Source: Rhodothermales bacterium (GTDB lineage Bacteria > Bacteroidota > Rhodothermia > Rhodothermales > Bin80). From it: DNA of 64,000 nt. The stretch spans positions 152,819-216,818 of the forward strand of contig OX638318.1 of assembly GCA_951812585.1 (NCBI GenBank), in the 5' to 3' direction. Shown here one piece after another: positions 9,128-17,469 of the stretch; within the stretch, counting starts at the first letter, position 1; each line of letters begins with the position of its first letter. The translations under genes and the position numbers were made by a program. Under the pieces are notes generated by a model. That model did no database searches and was not told the origin of the DNA. It was given only the letters and a program-made list of their open reading frames with translations.

Positions 9128-9676
9128 ATGCCGATGAAAGCCCTCGCTTCTCTCTTTGCCTGCCTGCTCGCCGCGGGCACTGCACTGGCACAGTCCACCA
9201 CCGTAGATGCCGAAGTCGTGCTGACTACGCCCGGCGCGACCTGCACCTTCACCGTCGCCAATGACCTGGACTTCGGAAGCGTCGAAAAGCCCTCCACCGG
9301 CTCCGGATCAGTGACCATTAGCGCCACATCCGGAGCACGCAGCTCTTCGGGTGCAGTCGTGTCAGGATCCAGCACCGTCGGGCAGGTGCGCCTGCTGGGA
9401 CAACATGTGAGCAGCTATACGGTGTCGAGAACCTACCCCAGTGCGCTCACCAACAGCACGGAGCCTTTGACCTTCGCCGGCACATGGGCCGAATCTACCA
9501 CCTCCAACAGCGGCTACACATCCATCAGCACCAGCACCTATACCGGCACAGCTGGCGGCGCGGGGACAACCTTTTTACACTACTTCCGCTTTGGCGGCAC
9601 GGTCAGTGGCATCACCTGGTCCGATGGCAACGGCACCTACACCGGCTCCATCTCCACCAGCGCTACCTGCAGCTGA
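9128..9676 (+). CDS. DUF4402-like pilin candidate 1
   Basis: A 182-residue protein with a clear signal peptide (MKALASLFACLLAAGTALAQ). The mature domain is Ser/Thr/Gly-rich and beta-rich: NDLDFGSVEKP near the start, a repeated-strand middle, and NGTYTGSISTSATCS at the end. The early DFG motif, a Gly-x-Tyr near the C-terminus and the size fit DUF4402-type fimbrial subunits secreted through chaperone-usher systems. There are two Cys residues, one early and one last, that could pair. The stop codon overlaps the next start (TGATG, 9674-9678). Calling it a pilin is an inference from fold-like features and from the neighbouring chaperone and usher genes. Confidence 0.7.
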   Translation: MPMKALASLFACLLAAGTALAQSTTVDAEVVLTTPGATCTFTVANDLDFGSVEKPSTGSGSVTISATSGARSSSGAVVSGSSTVGQVRLLGQHVSSYTVSRTYPSALTNSTEPLTFAGTWAESTTSNSGYTSISTSTYTGTAGGAGTTFLHYFRFGGTVSGITWSDGNGTYTGSISTSATCS

Positions 9677-10188
9677 TGCGGCTCACGTTAGCATTGGCTG
9701 CAGGACTTTTTGCGACGCCGACCGGCGCGCAGTCTTCAGCCCACTTAGGCATTCAGCTGGAAGTGCTGCCCGCAGCGGTGCGGATCACCGTCACATCGGC
9801 AGCAGTCGACTTCGGACAGCAGCATGCGAACGCCGGCATCGTCGTGCTGGACCCCGCCACCGGAGAAATCTCCCGGAAAGCCGCGGGCCGACACCAGGTC
9901 GGACAGGTCCAGGTCGCCGGACGGGCCGGCACTGCGTACGCCATCACCGTGACACCGTCCGGCGCGCTCGAGAGCAGCCACGGACGCATTGACTTCGGAC
10001 TGCGATGGGCCCAGAGTTTCAGCTGCGCAAGCGGCGCCTTCGAGGCCATTGCAAACCCTGGTGCTGTGACCGGCCATTTGGGACCGGAGGGATGCAGCGC
10101 TTTGCGCTTCGGCGGTCAGATCGCACTCAACGACGCACCCGAAGGCCGCTACGAAGGCAGCCTTGAGGTGCGCATCCTTTCTTTATGA
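9676..10188 (+). CDS. DUF4402-like pilin candidate 2
   Basis: A 170-residue protein. The true start is the ATG at 9676, overlapping the previous stop codon; longer upstream frames are shadows. The signal peptide is MRLTLALAAGLFATPTGAQ. The mature part has AAVDFGQQHANAG, then VGQVQVAGRAGTAYAITVTP and a C-terminal APEGRYEGSLEVRILSL, the same DFG and Gly-x-Tyr-x-Gly layout as its neighbour. Two Cys residues are available for a disulphide. It ends overlapping the chaperone start (ATGA). It is probably a second structural or minor subunit of the same surface fibre. Confidence 0.7.
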   Translation: MRLTLALAAGLFATPTGAQSSAHLGIQLEVLPAAVRITVTSAAVDFGQQHANAGIVVLDPATGEISRKAAGRHQVGQVQVAGRAGTAYAITVTPSGALESSHGRIDFGLRWAQSFSCASGAFEAIANPGAVTGHLGPEGCSALRFGGQIALNDAPEGRYEGSLEVRILSL

Positions 10189-10958
10189 GATACCTCCTCG
10201 CCGCCGCGGCGTTCTTGTGGAGCAGCCTGCCCTCTCACGCGCAGGCGACGCTCAGCGTGACGCCGGCATACGCCTACGTATCGGCGACGGCCCCGTACGG
10301 CGCTTTTCAGCTGCGCAACGAAGGCACGCAGCCGCTGGAGATTATTGTGACCGCACAATACGGCGTCATCGCGTCGAACAAGTCCGAAACCAACATTCAT
10401 TTAGGCAGCGCAGGCCTGCTCGGCGACCTCACGGATCGGCTGACATTCTTTCCTGAGCGCCTGATCATTGATCCGGGGCAGGAGCGCGTCGTGCGCTACC
10501 TCGTGGAAGGTGCGGAGGCACTACCCGATGGCGGGCATATCGCGCTCATGCACTTCCGACTGCAGGAACGCGCCGCGGTCAGCGACACAGCGGTCCCTGC
10601 CATCGCCACGGCCATCAGCATCGAATACAACCTGGTGGCCCCAATGGTGGTGATCAGCGGGCAAGGCGCGCCGAAGCTGCGCGCCGAAGTCCTGAGCGTC
10701 CGTGACGATGCACTGTCGCTCCTACTGCATAACGAGTCACCATTCCCGTTTGTGGGCGGCATCACGCTGGCGCGCAAGGGCGCACAGCTGACCCGCACCG
10801 TCACGGCCATCTATACGCAAAGACGCATAGACCTTGCGCTGCGCGCGCCGCTTATGCCTGGCTCCTATGTGCTCCACTTCGACCACCGCTATCCTGGACT
10901 TTCGCGCGCGATGCAGCACGCCCTGCAGCGCCCCGAACCCCTTCATTTCCAGTACTGA
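10185..10958 (+). CDS. PapD-like periplasmic pilus chaperone
   Basis: A 257-residue secreted protein (signal peptide MRYLLAAAAFLWSSLPSHAQ). It has the two-domain plan of pilus chaperones: an N-terminal Ig-like domain with FQLRNEGTQPLEIIVTA, a strand with RLTFFPERLIIDPGQERVVR (the region of the chaperone G1/F1 strands), and a C-terminal domain ending in GSYVLHFDHRYPG. Chaperones of this class hold pilin subunits by donating a strand and pass them to the usher. It overlaps pilin 2 by four bases and is followed eight bases later by the usher-like gene. Conservation is weak, so the call depends on both sequence pattern and context. Confidence 0.72.
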   Translation: MRYLLAAAAFLWSSLPSHAQATLSVTPAYAYVSATAPYGAFQLRNEGTQPLEIIVTAQYGVIASNKSETNIHLGSAGLLGDLTDRLTFFPERLIIDPGQERVVRYLVEGAEALPDGGHIALMHFRLQERAAVSDTAVPAIATAISIEYNLVAPMVVISGQGAPKLRAEVLSVRDDALSLLLHNESPFPFVGGITLARKGAQLTRTVTAIYTQRRIDLALRAPLMPGSYVLHFDHRYPGLSRAMQHALQRPEPLHFQY

Positions 10959-10966
10959 ACTAATCT

Positions 10967-13288
10967 ATGGCTCGCACCTTCGCGCTGGTGCTGGCGCTGC
11001 ATCCGGTATGGTGTCGCGCGCAGGCGCCGTCCGGGCATGGCACCGTATTTCTGGAGGTGCCGCTGATGGTGCAAGCACCGGGCTTTCAGTCTGTGGTGCG
11101 CGCCTACCATGATGGCGACCACTTCTTTGTGGATGCTGCGCGCCTAATGGAGCAGCTCGGATACAGCGTCACGCGCGCCGATGCGCAGCTCACCGCCGCT
11201 GACGCCAGGCACCACCTAGTGATGGACTTTGCAGAAATGTATATCCAGCGCCCCGGTGCACCACCGGTGTCGATGAGTGGCCACGCCGTATACAGCCAGG
11301 GCCGCTACCTCCTAGACGTATCCGCTTTGTCCCGGCTGTTCGGGGCCGATGTCTTTTTTGACGAGGCCCGCTTGAGTCTGACGCTGTCCACGGCTGCGGA
11401 GCACTTTGACACCTACGCCCTGGGGCGCCGGGCCTTCCTGGACAGCGAAGTGCCTGGTCCGGTGCAGTTTGGTCGCCAGCGCCACTTCCTGGGTGGCATA
11501 ACCGCTTCCTGGCACGCCACGCAGCAGTGGCATCACGGAAGGCCTGTCTATCGCGATGGCGTGGTGCACTTTACTGCGAGCGCACTGGGCGGCGCGGTGC
11601 GTGGCCTGGCAGGCCGCACCGCCGAGGCAACCTACCTGTTTGACCGACCCCGCAGAACGCATCTCACCCGCGTGGAAGTGGGCCGCATGACGCTGCACGA
11701 CGGGGTGCCCGTCCGTGCGCTTCGACTTTCCAATGTCCCGTTGGCTGCACTGCATGTGCAGCGCTCCGCTACGCTCCGGGGAGAGGCTCCGCCACACGCC
11801 ATGGTGGAGGTCACAGCGGCCGGGCAGATTGTGGATCGCGTCCAGGTGGGTCCGGACGGCCAATATCGACTCCGCGTTCCTGCCTACTACGGCACCACCG
11901 AAGCCCTGGTGCGCGTGCAGCCGATGGGCGGCGCTGCGCCGTACGAAACGCAACGCTACCTAGTGACGACGCCCGCCCTGGTGCCGCCGGGCCGGCTCTA
12001 TTACGATGCCATGTTCGGTACCCGACATGCACTTCGCATCCGCTATGGCGCGGGCCCGCGTCTGACTGTGCAAGCCCATGGAATCTATGGCGGTAAGTTC
12101 CACTTCGGCGCGTCCGCAAGCCCGTGGCCGTTTATGGTACTGAGCGCCGATGTGGCCTTTTGGCCGCTGGCGCTGGTGCAAGCAAGCGCGCACCTCTGGC
12201 GACGCCATCTGCGCGCTGAGGCCGCCTTCTCAGCTTCAGATGGGCAATCCCATGGCCACCTGGTCGTTTATGGACAGCGACATCGGATGGGTGCGCAGCT
12301 TACCGGCCATTTGACGCAGGGGGGAGCCGGAACCGCGTTTCGGCTTGCGCCGTCGGTGGCCTACCATGGGACCGAAGGCTTGGCCGTGCGCCTGCAGCTG
12401 GAAACTGCGAACGATCACGGGTTGCACGCGGTACGCTGGCATGCTGCGGCGACGAAGACACAGCCGCTCCTGGGCGGCGCGTTGCAGATCGGGCTTTTCC
12501 TTCGCGGCATGCAGGGAGTGCAAAACGGCGGCGTCGATGCGCTCTTCAGCCTGCGCCATGGAGCTGTGGGGGCCGTCTTATTCTATGATCCGTCGCTGCG
12601 GCGCGCCCAGGGCAAGGTTGCCGTCCAGGTACGTACGCGCGCCTTGGGCGTGGCTTCGCATGCAACCAGCACAGGCACGCATACCCACAGCGCCTACGGA
12701 AGCGTCAGCATCGGGCCCGGGCTTCGCTTCACGAGCACACTGAGCGACGAAACAGCCGCCCTCCTCCGCATCTTTGAAGACATGGATGGCGATGGCGTGC
12801 TGGACAGCGGCGAGCCGCTACTTTCAGGCGTCGATGTGCAACTCTTTCATGCGCCCTTGAAGCGAACGGCCAGCGGCCTGCTTCGGGCCTCTTACCTGGA
12901 GCCGTACACCACGTACCAGGTGAGAATCCTAGAGCAATCCATCCGCGATCCGTGGCTGCGGCCAGCCACCGGCTATTCCTTCAGCTTCATCGCTGATCCC
13001 GGCCGCACCAAGGTGCTGGACATCCCGCTGCAAAGTGCCCCGCTGGTGCGGGGCCGGGTCAGTGGATTCGAACGTGCTGCGTCTCGCCTGCGTGTGCACG
13101 CGATGCGTGATGGCGTGGCGGTGGACAGCGCGGAGGTGTTTCGCGATGGCGGTTTCGCCTTGCGCCTGGAGCGGGGACCCTACCGCTTGCGGCTGCAGGA
13201 TGTGGTGGACGGCTCACTGCTGAAAGTGCAGACCCTGCATGTGCCTGACGGTGCGCGCATCGTGGATGTGACAATCACCAGCCAATAG
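10967..13288 (+). CDS. Usher-like outer-membrane protein
   Basis: A 773-residue protein with a signal sequence (about residues 1-19). An N-terminal domain (residues about 25-140) is followed by a small strand-rich domain with SNVPLAALHVQRSATLRGEA and YRLRVPAYYGTTEALVRVQP. This resembles the plug/middle region of ushers, which have a typical amplification of beta-domain repeats. A long beta-barrel-like section (about 340-590) follows, and the C-terminal domain carries a calcium-binding-like loop DMDGDGVLDSGE at about 604-615. Ushers form the pore through which pilins are threaded. It is somewhat short against classical ushers (about 800-880 residues). The 229 bases between this gene and exbB hold no convincing gene. 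Confidence 0.7.
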   Translation: MARTFALVLALHPVWCRAQAPSGHGTVFLEVPLMVQAPGFQSVVRAYHDGDHFFVDAARLMEQLGYSVTRADAQLTAADARHHLVMDFAEMYIQRPGAPPVSMSGHAVYSQGRYLLDVSALSRLFGADVFFDEARLSLTLSTAAEHFDTYALGRRAFLDSEVPGPVQFGRQRHFLGGITASWHATQQWHHGRPVYRDGVVHFTASALGGAVRGLAGRTAEATYLFDRPRRTHLTRVEVGRMTLHDGVPVRALRLSNVPLAALHVQRSATLRGEAPPHAMVEVTAAGQIVDRVQVGPDGQYRLRVPAYYGTTEALVRVQPMGGAAPYETQRYLVTTPALVPPGRLYYDAMFGTRHALRIRYGAGPRLTVQAHGIYGGKFHFGASASPWPFMVLSADVAFWPLALVQASAHLWRRHLRAEAAFSASDGQSHGHLVVYGQRHRMGAQLTGHLTQGGAGTAFRLAPSVAYHGTEGLAVRLQLETANDHGLHAVRWHAAATKTQPLLGGALQIGLFLRGMQGVQNGGVDALFSLRHGAVGAVLFYDPSLRRAQGKVAVQVRTRALGVASHATSTGTHTHSAYGSVSIGPGLRFTSTLSDETAALLRIFEDMDGDGVLDSGEPLLSGVDVQLFHAPLKRTASGLLRASYLEPYTTYQVRILEQSIRDPWLRPATGYSFSFIADPGRTKVLDIPLQSAPLVRGRVSGFERAASRLRVHAMRDGVAVDSAEVFRDGGFALRLERGPYRLRLQDVVDGSLLKVQTLHVPDGARIVDVTITSQ

Positions 13289-13517
13289 CCTATGCGCCTA
13301 CTTTCAGAACCTTGGATGATTGCCCATTGCTGCGAGCGCTGCCCCCAGCATGTCAGGCCTCGATGCATCCAAAGGGCGTTGACTGTGCCACACCGATTTG
13401 CATTTGCGCTGCCCATCACGCATCGCATGCAGGTGATCTGCAGTACCTGGAAATGCAAGGGAAGCACAGAGCGGCGCGGCCATCAGGGACAATCGGACGA
13501 ACCAACACTGTAATCTC

Positions 13518-14189
13518 ATGCTGATCACTATGCAGGCCGCTGCGGATACGACGCAGCTTTCGGCAATTCAGTCTGACTCGCTGCACGACCTTTTTGCGCA
13601 GGCAGGCGGCTTTGAATGGCCGATTTTGGGAGTGCTTCTGGCGGGACTTTTGACGTTGGCGCTGGCGGCAGTTCGCCTGCTGGCGGACCACTACGCAGCG
13701 CGCAAGATGCGTGCGCTGCGCGTTGGCGCAGCACATGCTACGGAGCTTGAAGCCGCGGCGCTTGCAAGCGACGACAGCCTGTATCGCCGTCTCCTAGAAG
13801 CCATGCTTCAGGTCTGGCGGAGCACGCCCCAGGCGCTTGGCAACGAGTCAAGCACCGTACTGGCGGCCGCCCGGGCGGCCTTGGGACGCACCCAGCGTCT
13901 GGTGGGATTCTATTCGAGCACCGCCGGCGGCCTAGGCCTGTTGGGCACGCTGGTCGGCATCTACGCACTCTTTTCGGCGCAAACCCGCGACGCGCAGACC
14001 ATCTTTGCGGGGATTGCCATCGCGATTGTTTCGACGCTTCTGGGCATTGTGGTTTCGATCATCCTGGAGCTTCTGGAAGCGCTGCTGCACCACTGGGCCA
14101 GCCGCTACATGGAGCGAGCAGAGGAATGGGCCGCTGCCGTACGGTATCGACTGTTGTCGCTCACCGGACAAGATTCCGATGCACCATGA
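13518..14189 (+). CDS. exbB: ExbB/TolQ/MotA-family proton channel
   Basis: A 223-residue protein with three membrane helices: about 32-55 (WPILGVLLAGLLTLALAAV), about 134-155 (GGLGLLGTLVGIYALFSA) and about 160-190 (IFAGIAIAIVSTLLGIVV). The paired GLLGT and IVSTLLGI segments are the hallmark of the MotA/TolQ/ExbB family, which forms the channel that converts proton flow into mechanical force. A second ATG lies at 13530. It overlaps the next gene by four bases (ATGA). The setting next to a chaperone-usher-like set and upstream of two ExbD genes suggests a dedicated motor for a cell-envelope machine rather than ordinary siderophore uptake. Confidence 0.85.
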   Translation: MLITMQAAADTTQLSAIQSDSLHDLFAQAGGFEWPILGVLLAGLLTLALAAVRLLADHYAARKMRALRVGAAHATELEAAALASDDSLYRRLLEAMLQVWRSTPQALGNESSTVLAAARAALGRTQRLVGFYSSTAGGLGLLGTLVGIYALFSAQTRDAQTIFAGIAIAIVSTLLGIVVSIILELLEALLHHWASRYMERAEEWAAAVRYRLLSLTGQDSDAP

Positions 14190-14557
14190 AGCATACACTC
14201 ATCGTGCGTTTGGTCGACATCACGCTGCTCTTGCTGCTCAGCCTGATGGCCATAGCCAGCATAGACCCCTACGCGGTGACCCTGCCCTACAGCGAGGTGC
14301 TGGAGGATACAGGTTCGCTGCACCAGCCGCTCCAGGTGGCAATCAGCGCCCAGGGCGAAATCCAGGCCTACGACGACACCGGCAACCTTATCGCGCTGTC
14401 CCCGGCGGCACTTGCCATCCGCGCAGCGGGCCAGGTCGTCGAGGTGGCCGTAGACCAAAAGGCCCCCGCACGGCGGCTTCTAGAACTGCACCGCGCCTTG
14501 GATGCACACGACGTTGCTGCCGCCTTCCTGGTTGCGCGCGCTCCTTCCGCGCCCTGA
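14186..14557 (+). CDS. exbD: ExbD/TolR-family protein 1
   Basis: A 123-residue protein from the ATG at 14186. Cytoplasmic N-terminus, then one membrane helix RLVDITLLLLLSLMAIASI in which Asp11 sits at the position of the proton-carrying Asp of ExbD/TolR. The periplasmic domain follows (LPYSEVLEDTGSLHQPLQVA, then a helix-strand segment with ARRLLELHRALDAHD). The start overlaps the exbB stop. ExbD dimers form the rotor-like or stator-like core inside the ExbB pentamer. It ends with a Pro/Ala tail. Confidence 0.8.
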   Translation: MKHTLIVRLVDITLLLLLSLMAIASIDPYAVTLPYSEVLEDTGSLHQPLQVAISAQGEIQAYDDTGNLIALSPAALAIRAAGQVVEVAVDQKAPARRLLELHRALDAHDVAAAFLVARAPSAP

Positions 14558-14585
14558 CGCTCCAAGCCTACACCCTGCCCAATCC

Positions 14586-14951
14586 ATGCACGCTTCATAC
14601 CGACTGCTGATCCGATTCATTGACCTCGGCCTCCTTCTCTTGATGGCGTTTTTGGCCACGGCCGCGCTCAGGCCTGCGATCCAGGTGCCGTTACCACGGG
14701 GCGCAGGCGAGTCGGCGCTGGCCTATCGCATCGCTTTTGACGCTGCCGGTGCGACAGTACGACGCGAGCCATCGGACACGAATCTATGCCAGATCACTGC
14801 ACTGGACGACCTTGTGCCGTGCCTGCGCACACTGCGTGCGGCACCGGCGCCGGTGCTGCTCACGCCGCTGAGTGGAGCCAGCACACAGCGCCTGGTGCGC
14901 ATCCTGGACCTTTGCCAGCAGGCGCACTTGATATGCGCATTGTCTTATTGA
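14586..14951 (+). CDS. exbD: ExbD/TolR-family protein 2
   Basis: A 121-residue protein from the ATG at 14586. The N-terminal helix RFIDLGLLLLMAFLATAAL again has an Asp (Asp13) at the conserved ExbD position, and is followed by IQVPLPRGAG and a periplasmic domain with a Cys pair (CQITALDDLVPC). It is divergent from its neighbour, so the two may form a heterodimer. Two ExbD-type genes after one ExbB gene also occur in some gliding and Tol-like systems. It ends five bases before the next gene. Confidence 0.75.
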   Translation: MHASYRLLIRFIDLGLLLLMAFLATAALRPAIQVPLPRGAGESALAYRIAFDAAGATVRREPSDTNLCQITALDDLVPCLRTLRAAPAPVLLTPLSGASTQRLVRILDLCQQAHLICALSY

Positions 14952-14955
14952 AGCC

Positions 14956-15882
14956 ATGAAACGCAGGACCTACGAGCGCGTCCTGGCAGCGGCGCTTACC
15001 GCCCTGCTGGTGCTCTTTCTGTTTGTGCTGGCCGGCACCTACCAAGTGCGCCAGGCCCATCCTGAATACGTAGCGCTGATGTTTGCGCGCGGTGCCTCAG
15101 GGCCCGCGATGCCAATGGCCGCACCGACTGCTTCGGCTGCGCCCCGCCGCATGGGTATCGATGCCATGCGAATTCCAAGCACCCAGCGTACGGTGACTGC
15201 ACTCAAGCGACCGTTACGCGAAATGGGTTCAAAAACTGCCACTTTGGCGCTGCAGCGCACGGAGAGTCCCAAGGGCAGCGCGGAGCAGCCGCGCGCCTCA
15301 CGAAACCTTGTGCCGCGCACGCGGACTTCAATGCAGCGTGGTATCGTTCTGACCCCCGTGGTAACGGCGCCGAACGAGAAGCTGCGGACTGCGTTGCCAC
15401 TCAGGACGCCCAAGCCTCATGCACCGATGCCACAAATGCCTGCACCGGCGGTCCAGTCACGGGCGGCAAAGACTTCTGCCGCGCCCGATGCTCCGCGCAC
15501 CGACGCGATCATGGACTGGATGCGGCTTCAGCCATCGACACTTCCCATCGGCATAAGGCACCACATCGAATACAGAGAGGGCAGCCTGACCTCGGCGGCA
15601 CTGCTGGAACATGAGGGCGCCTCGTATGAGCTGTATCTGATGGCGCACCTGTCGCTGCGCGAGGTGCACATCGTCCTGGTCAGGGACGAGAATTCGTACT
15701 ACCTGATTGATCGAAGCTTTCAACGGGAGGGACTCAAGTTTCGCGTGGGAGCCGTTCGCCGCAATGGTGGCGTAATCACGGGCATTGTATCCGAGGAGCG
15801 TGCGGCCTCAAGTCCCGAGGCACGTCACTACTACAACGTGTTTCTGCAGTGGTGGGACCGTGAACGATATAAACTGCAATAG
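14956..15882 (+). CDS. Single-pass periplasm-spanning protein in TonB position
   Basis: A 308-residue protein. An N-terminal membrane anchor (VLAAALTALLVLFLFVLAG, about residues 8-27) is followed by about 150 residues of low-complexity Pro/Ala/Arg/Thr-rich sequence, and then a compact C-terminal domain from about residue 180 with YELYLMAHLSLREVHIVLV and HYYNVFLQWWDRERYK. The plan (anchor, extended linker, small periplasmic domain) and its place after exbB-exbD-exbD are those of a TonB/TolA-type force transducer. The C-terminal domain lacks the usual TonB signature. I infer that it carries motor force to an outer-membrane partner, possibly the usher-like protein or the TPR lipoprotein. Confidence 0.7.
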   Translation: MKRRTYERVLAAALTALLVLFLFVLAGTYQVRQAHPEYVALMFARGASGPAMPMAAPTASAAPRRMGIDAMRIPSTQRTVTALKRPLREMGSKTATLALQRTESPKGSAEQPRASRNLVPRTRTSMQRGIVLTPVVTAPNEKLRTALPLRTPKPHAPMPQMPAPAVQSRAAKTSAAPDAPRTDAIMDWMRLQPSTLPIGIRHHIEYREGSLTSAALLEHEGASYELYLMAHLSLREVHIVLVRDENSYYLIDRSFQREGLKFRVGAVRRNGGVITGIVSEERAASSPEARHYYNVFLQWWDRERYKLQ

Positions 15883-15884
15883 CG

Positions 15885-17345
15885 ATGCACAAAGCTGCCT
15901 ATGGCCTCCTGGCCGCGGTCTTCTTATGTGGTGCGGGCTGCCAGCGCCCGCAGCCCTTGATTTTGGTGCCGGTACCGACACCGGACTCTGCGCCTGAGCC
16001 GCCGCCCGTCTGGGCCGGTGTAGACAACGCCGTGGCGGTGACTGCTGATTCGCTAGCCTCCAAGGCGCTTGTCAGCCGACAAGCCCTAGAGACGAGCCGC
16101 GCGGAGGCCGCCGCGGCGATGGTGCTCGCGCGCCTGGCAGACAGCCTCCTGGGCACGGAGGTGTTCGCTGCGTTGCCCGCCGATGAAGTCAGCATCAGTC
16201 AGATGAGCGTCGCTACGCAGTCCTACAACCGGGGTGCGCGGGCACTTACGAATTATGCCGAGGAACCCGACAGCATGCGTGCTGCGCGCCTTTTGAGCGA
16301 AGCTTCAGAGAGTTTCAAGGCCGCCCTTCAGGCGAATCCGGCCGATGAAGATGCACACTACTGGCTCGCCAGGGTGTACGAGTTGCAGGCCGACGCACTG
16401 AATGAGGCGAGTGCTGTAGAAGCCCGCATTGCGGTCCTCGCTAGCCTCGTCGCGCTGATGGGCCATCGTGGAGCATACATCGCACTATTGGCTGACGCGC
16501 ATGAGCGGCGCGGCACGCCTGCAGCGGGGCTGGCTGCCGGAGCGCTTTGGCAGCGCGCCGCCCAGGTCATTATTGACGAGGCTGTGCTCGATCCTGAGGG
16601 TGTGGTCGTTGTGGATTCTGCACGCGTGTTTACGCATTACGCACGCGGCAGCCGCGCTTTTGTGCAGGCGATGCGCAGTGAGCTGGCACTGGATGCGCTC
16701 ACTGCTGCCGCGCACTGGGCTGCGCAACCGGATGATCGCGCCTATGTGGAAGCGGAGCGCCAGTGGATCCTCTGGGACGGGGGCAACCTTGTGACGCGCA
16801 CGCGCTTTGATACGCTCTTGAACACCACGGATGCTGCGGCTGCAGCAGCGGGAATGGAGGCGCTGCTTTCAGTTGTATCGCGTCCCGGTGCAAGTCTGGA
16901 GGTTCGACATGAGCTGGCGCTGCGCTGGTACCGTCTCGGTCAGGAGGAAAGAGCCATTGAGAGCCTTCAGTCCCTGGCACTGGAATCAGGTGATGCAGAC
17001 AACAGTCGCCGGGCACAGATTCGCGAGGATTACGGTGTCATGGCCTTCAACATCGGAATGCAGCGCCATGCGCAAGGCGAATTGCACGCCGCTCTTGGCT
17101 ACCTGCTGCAGAGCGAGGCGACGGAGTTCAGCCAGTCTGCACGGGCTTCGTTTGCGGCGTCGCGCCTGTTGTCCAACGACATTTCAGCGTCGCTGGACGC
17201 AGCTTTGCGCGCCGAGGCCCACATAGATCAGCTGGATCTGGCCGAGCGCAAGAACCTGTATCGTCACCTGATAGAATTGCATCGGCGGAGCGGCGACCGC
17301 ACGCGTGCGGCGGCCTATGTGGCAAAGTATCGGAGTTTGCGCTAG
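15885..17345 (+). CDS. TPR-repeat lipoprotein
   Basis: A 486-residue protein beginning two bases after the previous stop. The N-terminus MHKAAYGLLAAVFLCGAGC gives a lipoprotein signal with Cys19 as the likely lipidated residue; the lipobox is imperfect but acceptable. A Pro-rich spacer follows, then helix pairs with TPR-like pattern (DEDAHYWLARVYELQADAL, ALRWYRLGQEERAIESLQSL, and RKNLYRHLIELHRRSGD near the end). It is likely outer-membrane anchored and facing the periplasm, acting as a scaffold for the motor or pilus complex. It is the last gene of the block; a hairpin lies 35 bases downstream. Confidence 0.8.
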   Translation: MHKAAYGLLAAVFLCGAGCQRPQPLILVPVPTPDSAPEPPPVWAGVDNAVAVTADSLASKALVSRQALETSRAEAAAAMVLARLADSLLGTEVFAALPADEVSISQMSVATQSYNRGARALTNYAEEPDSMRAARLLSEASESFKAALQANPADEDAHYWLARVYELQADALNEASAVEARIAVLASLVALMGHRGAYIALLADAHERRGTPAAGLAAGALWQRAAQVIIDEAVLDPEGVVVVDSARVFTHYARGSRAFVQAMRSELALDALTAAAHWAAQPDDRAYVEAERQWILWDGGNLVTRTRFDTLLNTTDAAAAAAGMEALLSVVSRPGASLEVRHELALRWYRLGQEERAIESLQSLALESGDADNSRRAQIREDYGVMAFNIGMQRHAQGELHAALGYLLQSEATEFSQSARASFAASRLLSNDISASLDAALRAEAHIDQLDLAERKNLYRHLIELHRRSGDRTRAAAYVAKYRSLR

Positions 17346-17379
17346 CCCTAGCCTGTTACTCATAAAAACGACTGGAAAA

Positions 17380-17405
17380 CGGGTCCGTGCACGGCATCGG
17401 ACCCG
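17380..17405 (+). terminator. Candidate terminator of the pilus/ExbBD block
   Basis: A perfect 8-base stem CGGGTCCG / CGGACCCG with a 10-base loop lies 35 bases after the TPR lipoprotein gene. There is no T run after it on the plus strand, so it is not a classic intrinsic terminator. An A-rich stretch precedes it, and it could act in the other direction or as an mRNA-stabilising hairpin. Confidence 0.35.
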
Positions 17406-17469
17406 CGTAACGACGCCTCTTGCCTAAGCGCTATTGCGGCGATGGAGCATCGCTTCCTGATGTGTACGG

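Noticed and set aside
13292-13513. A 73-codon frame between the usher-like gene and exbB
   Set aside because: It has no signal, no motif and poor composition; the gap is better read as a promoter or untranslated region.
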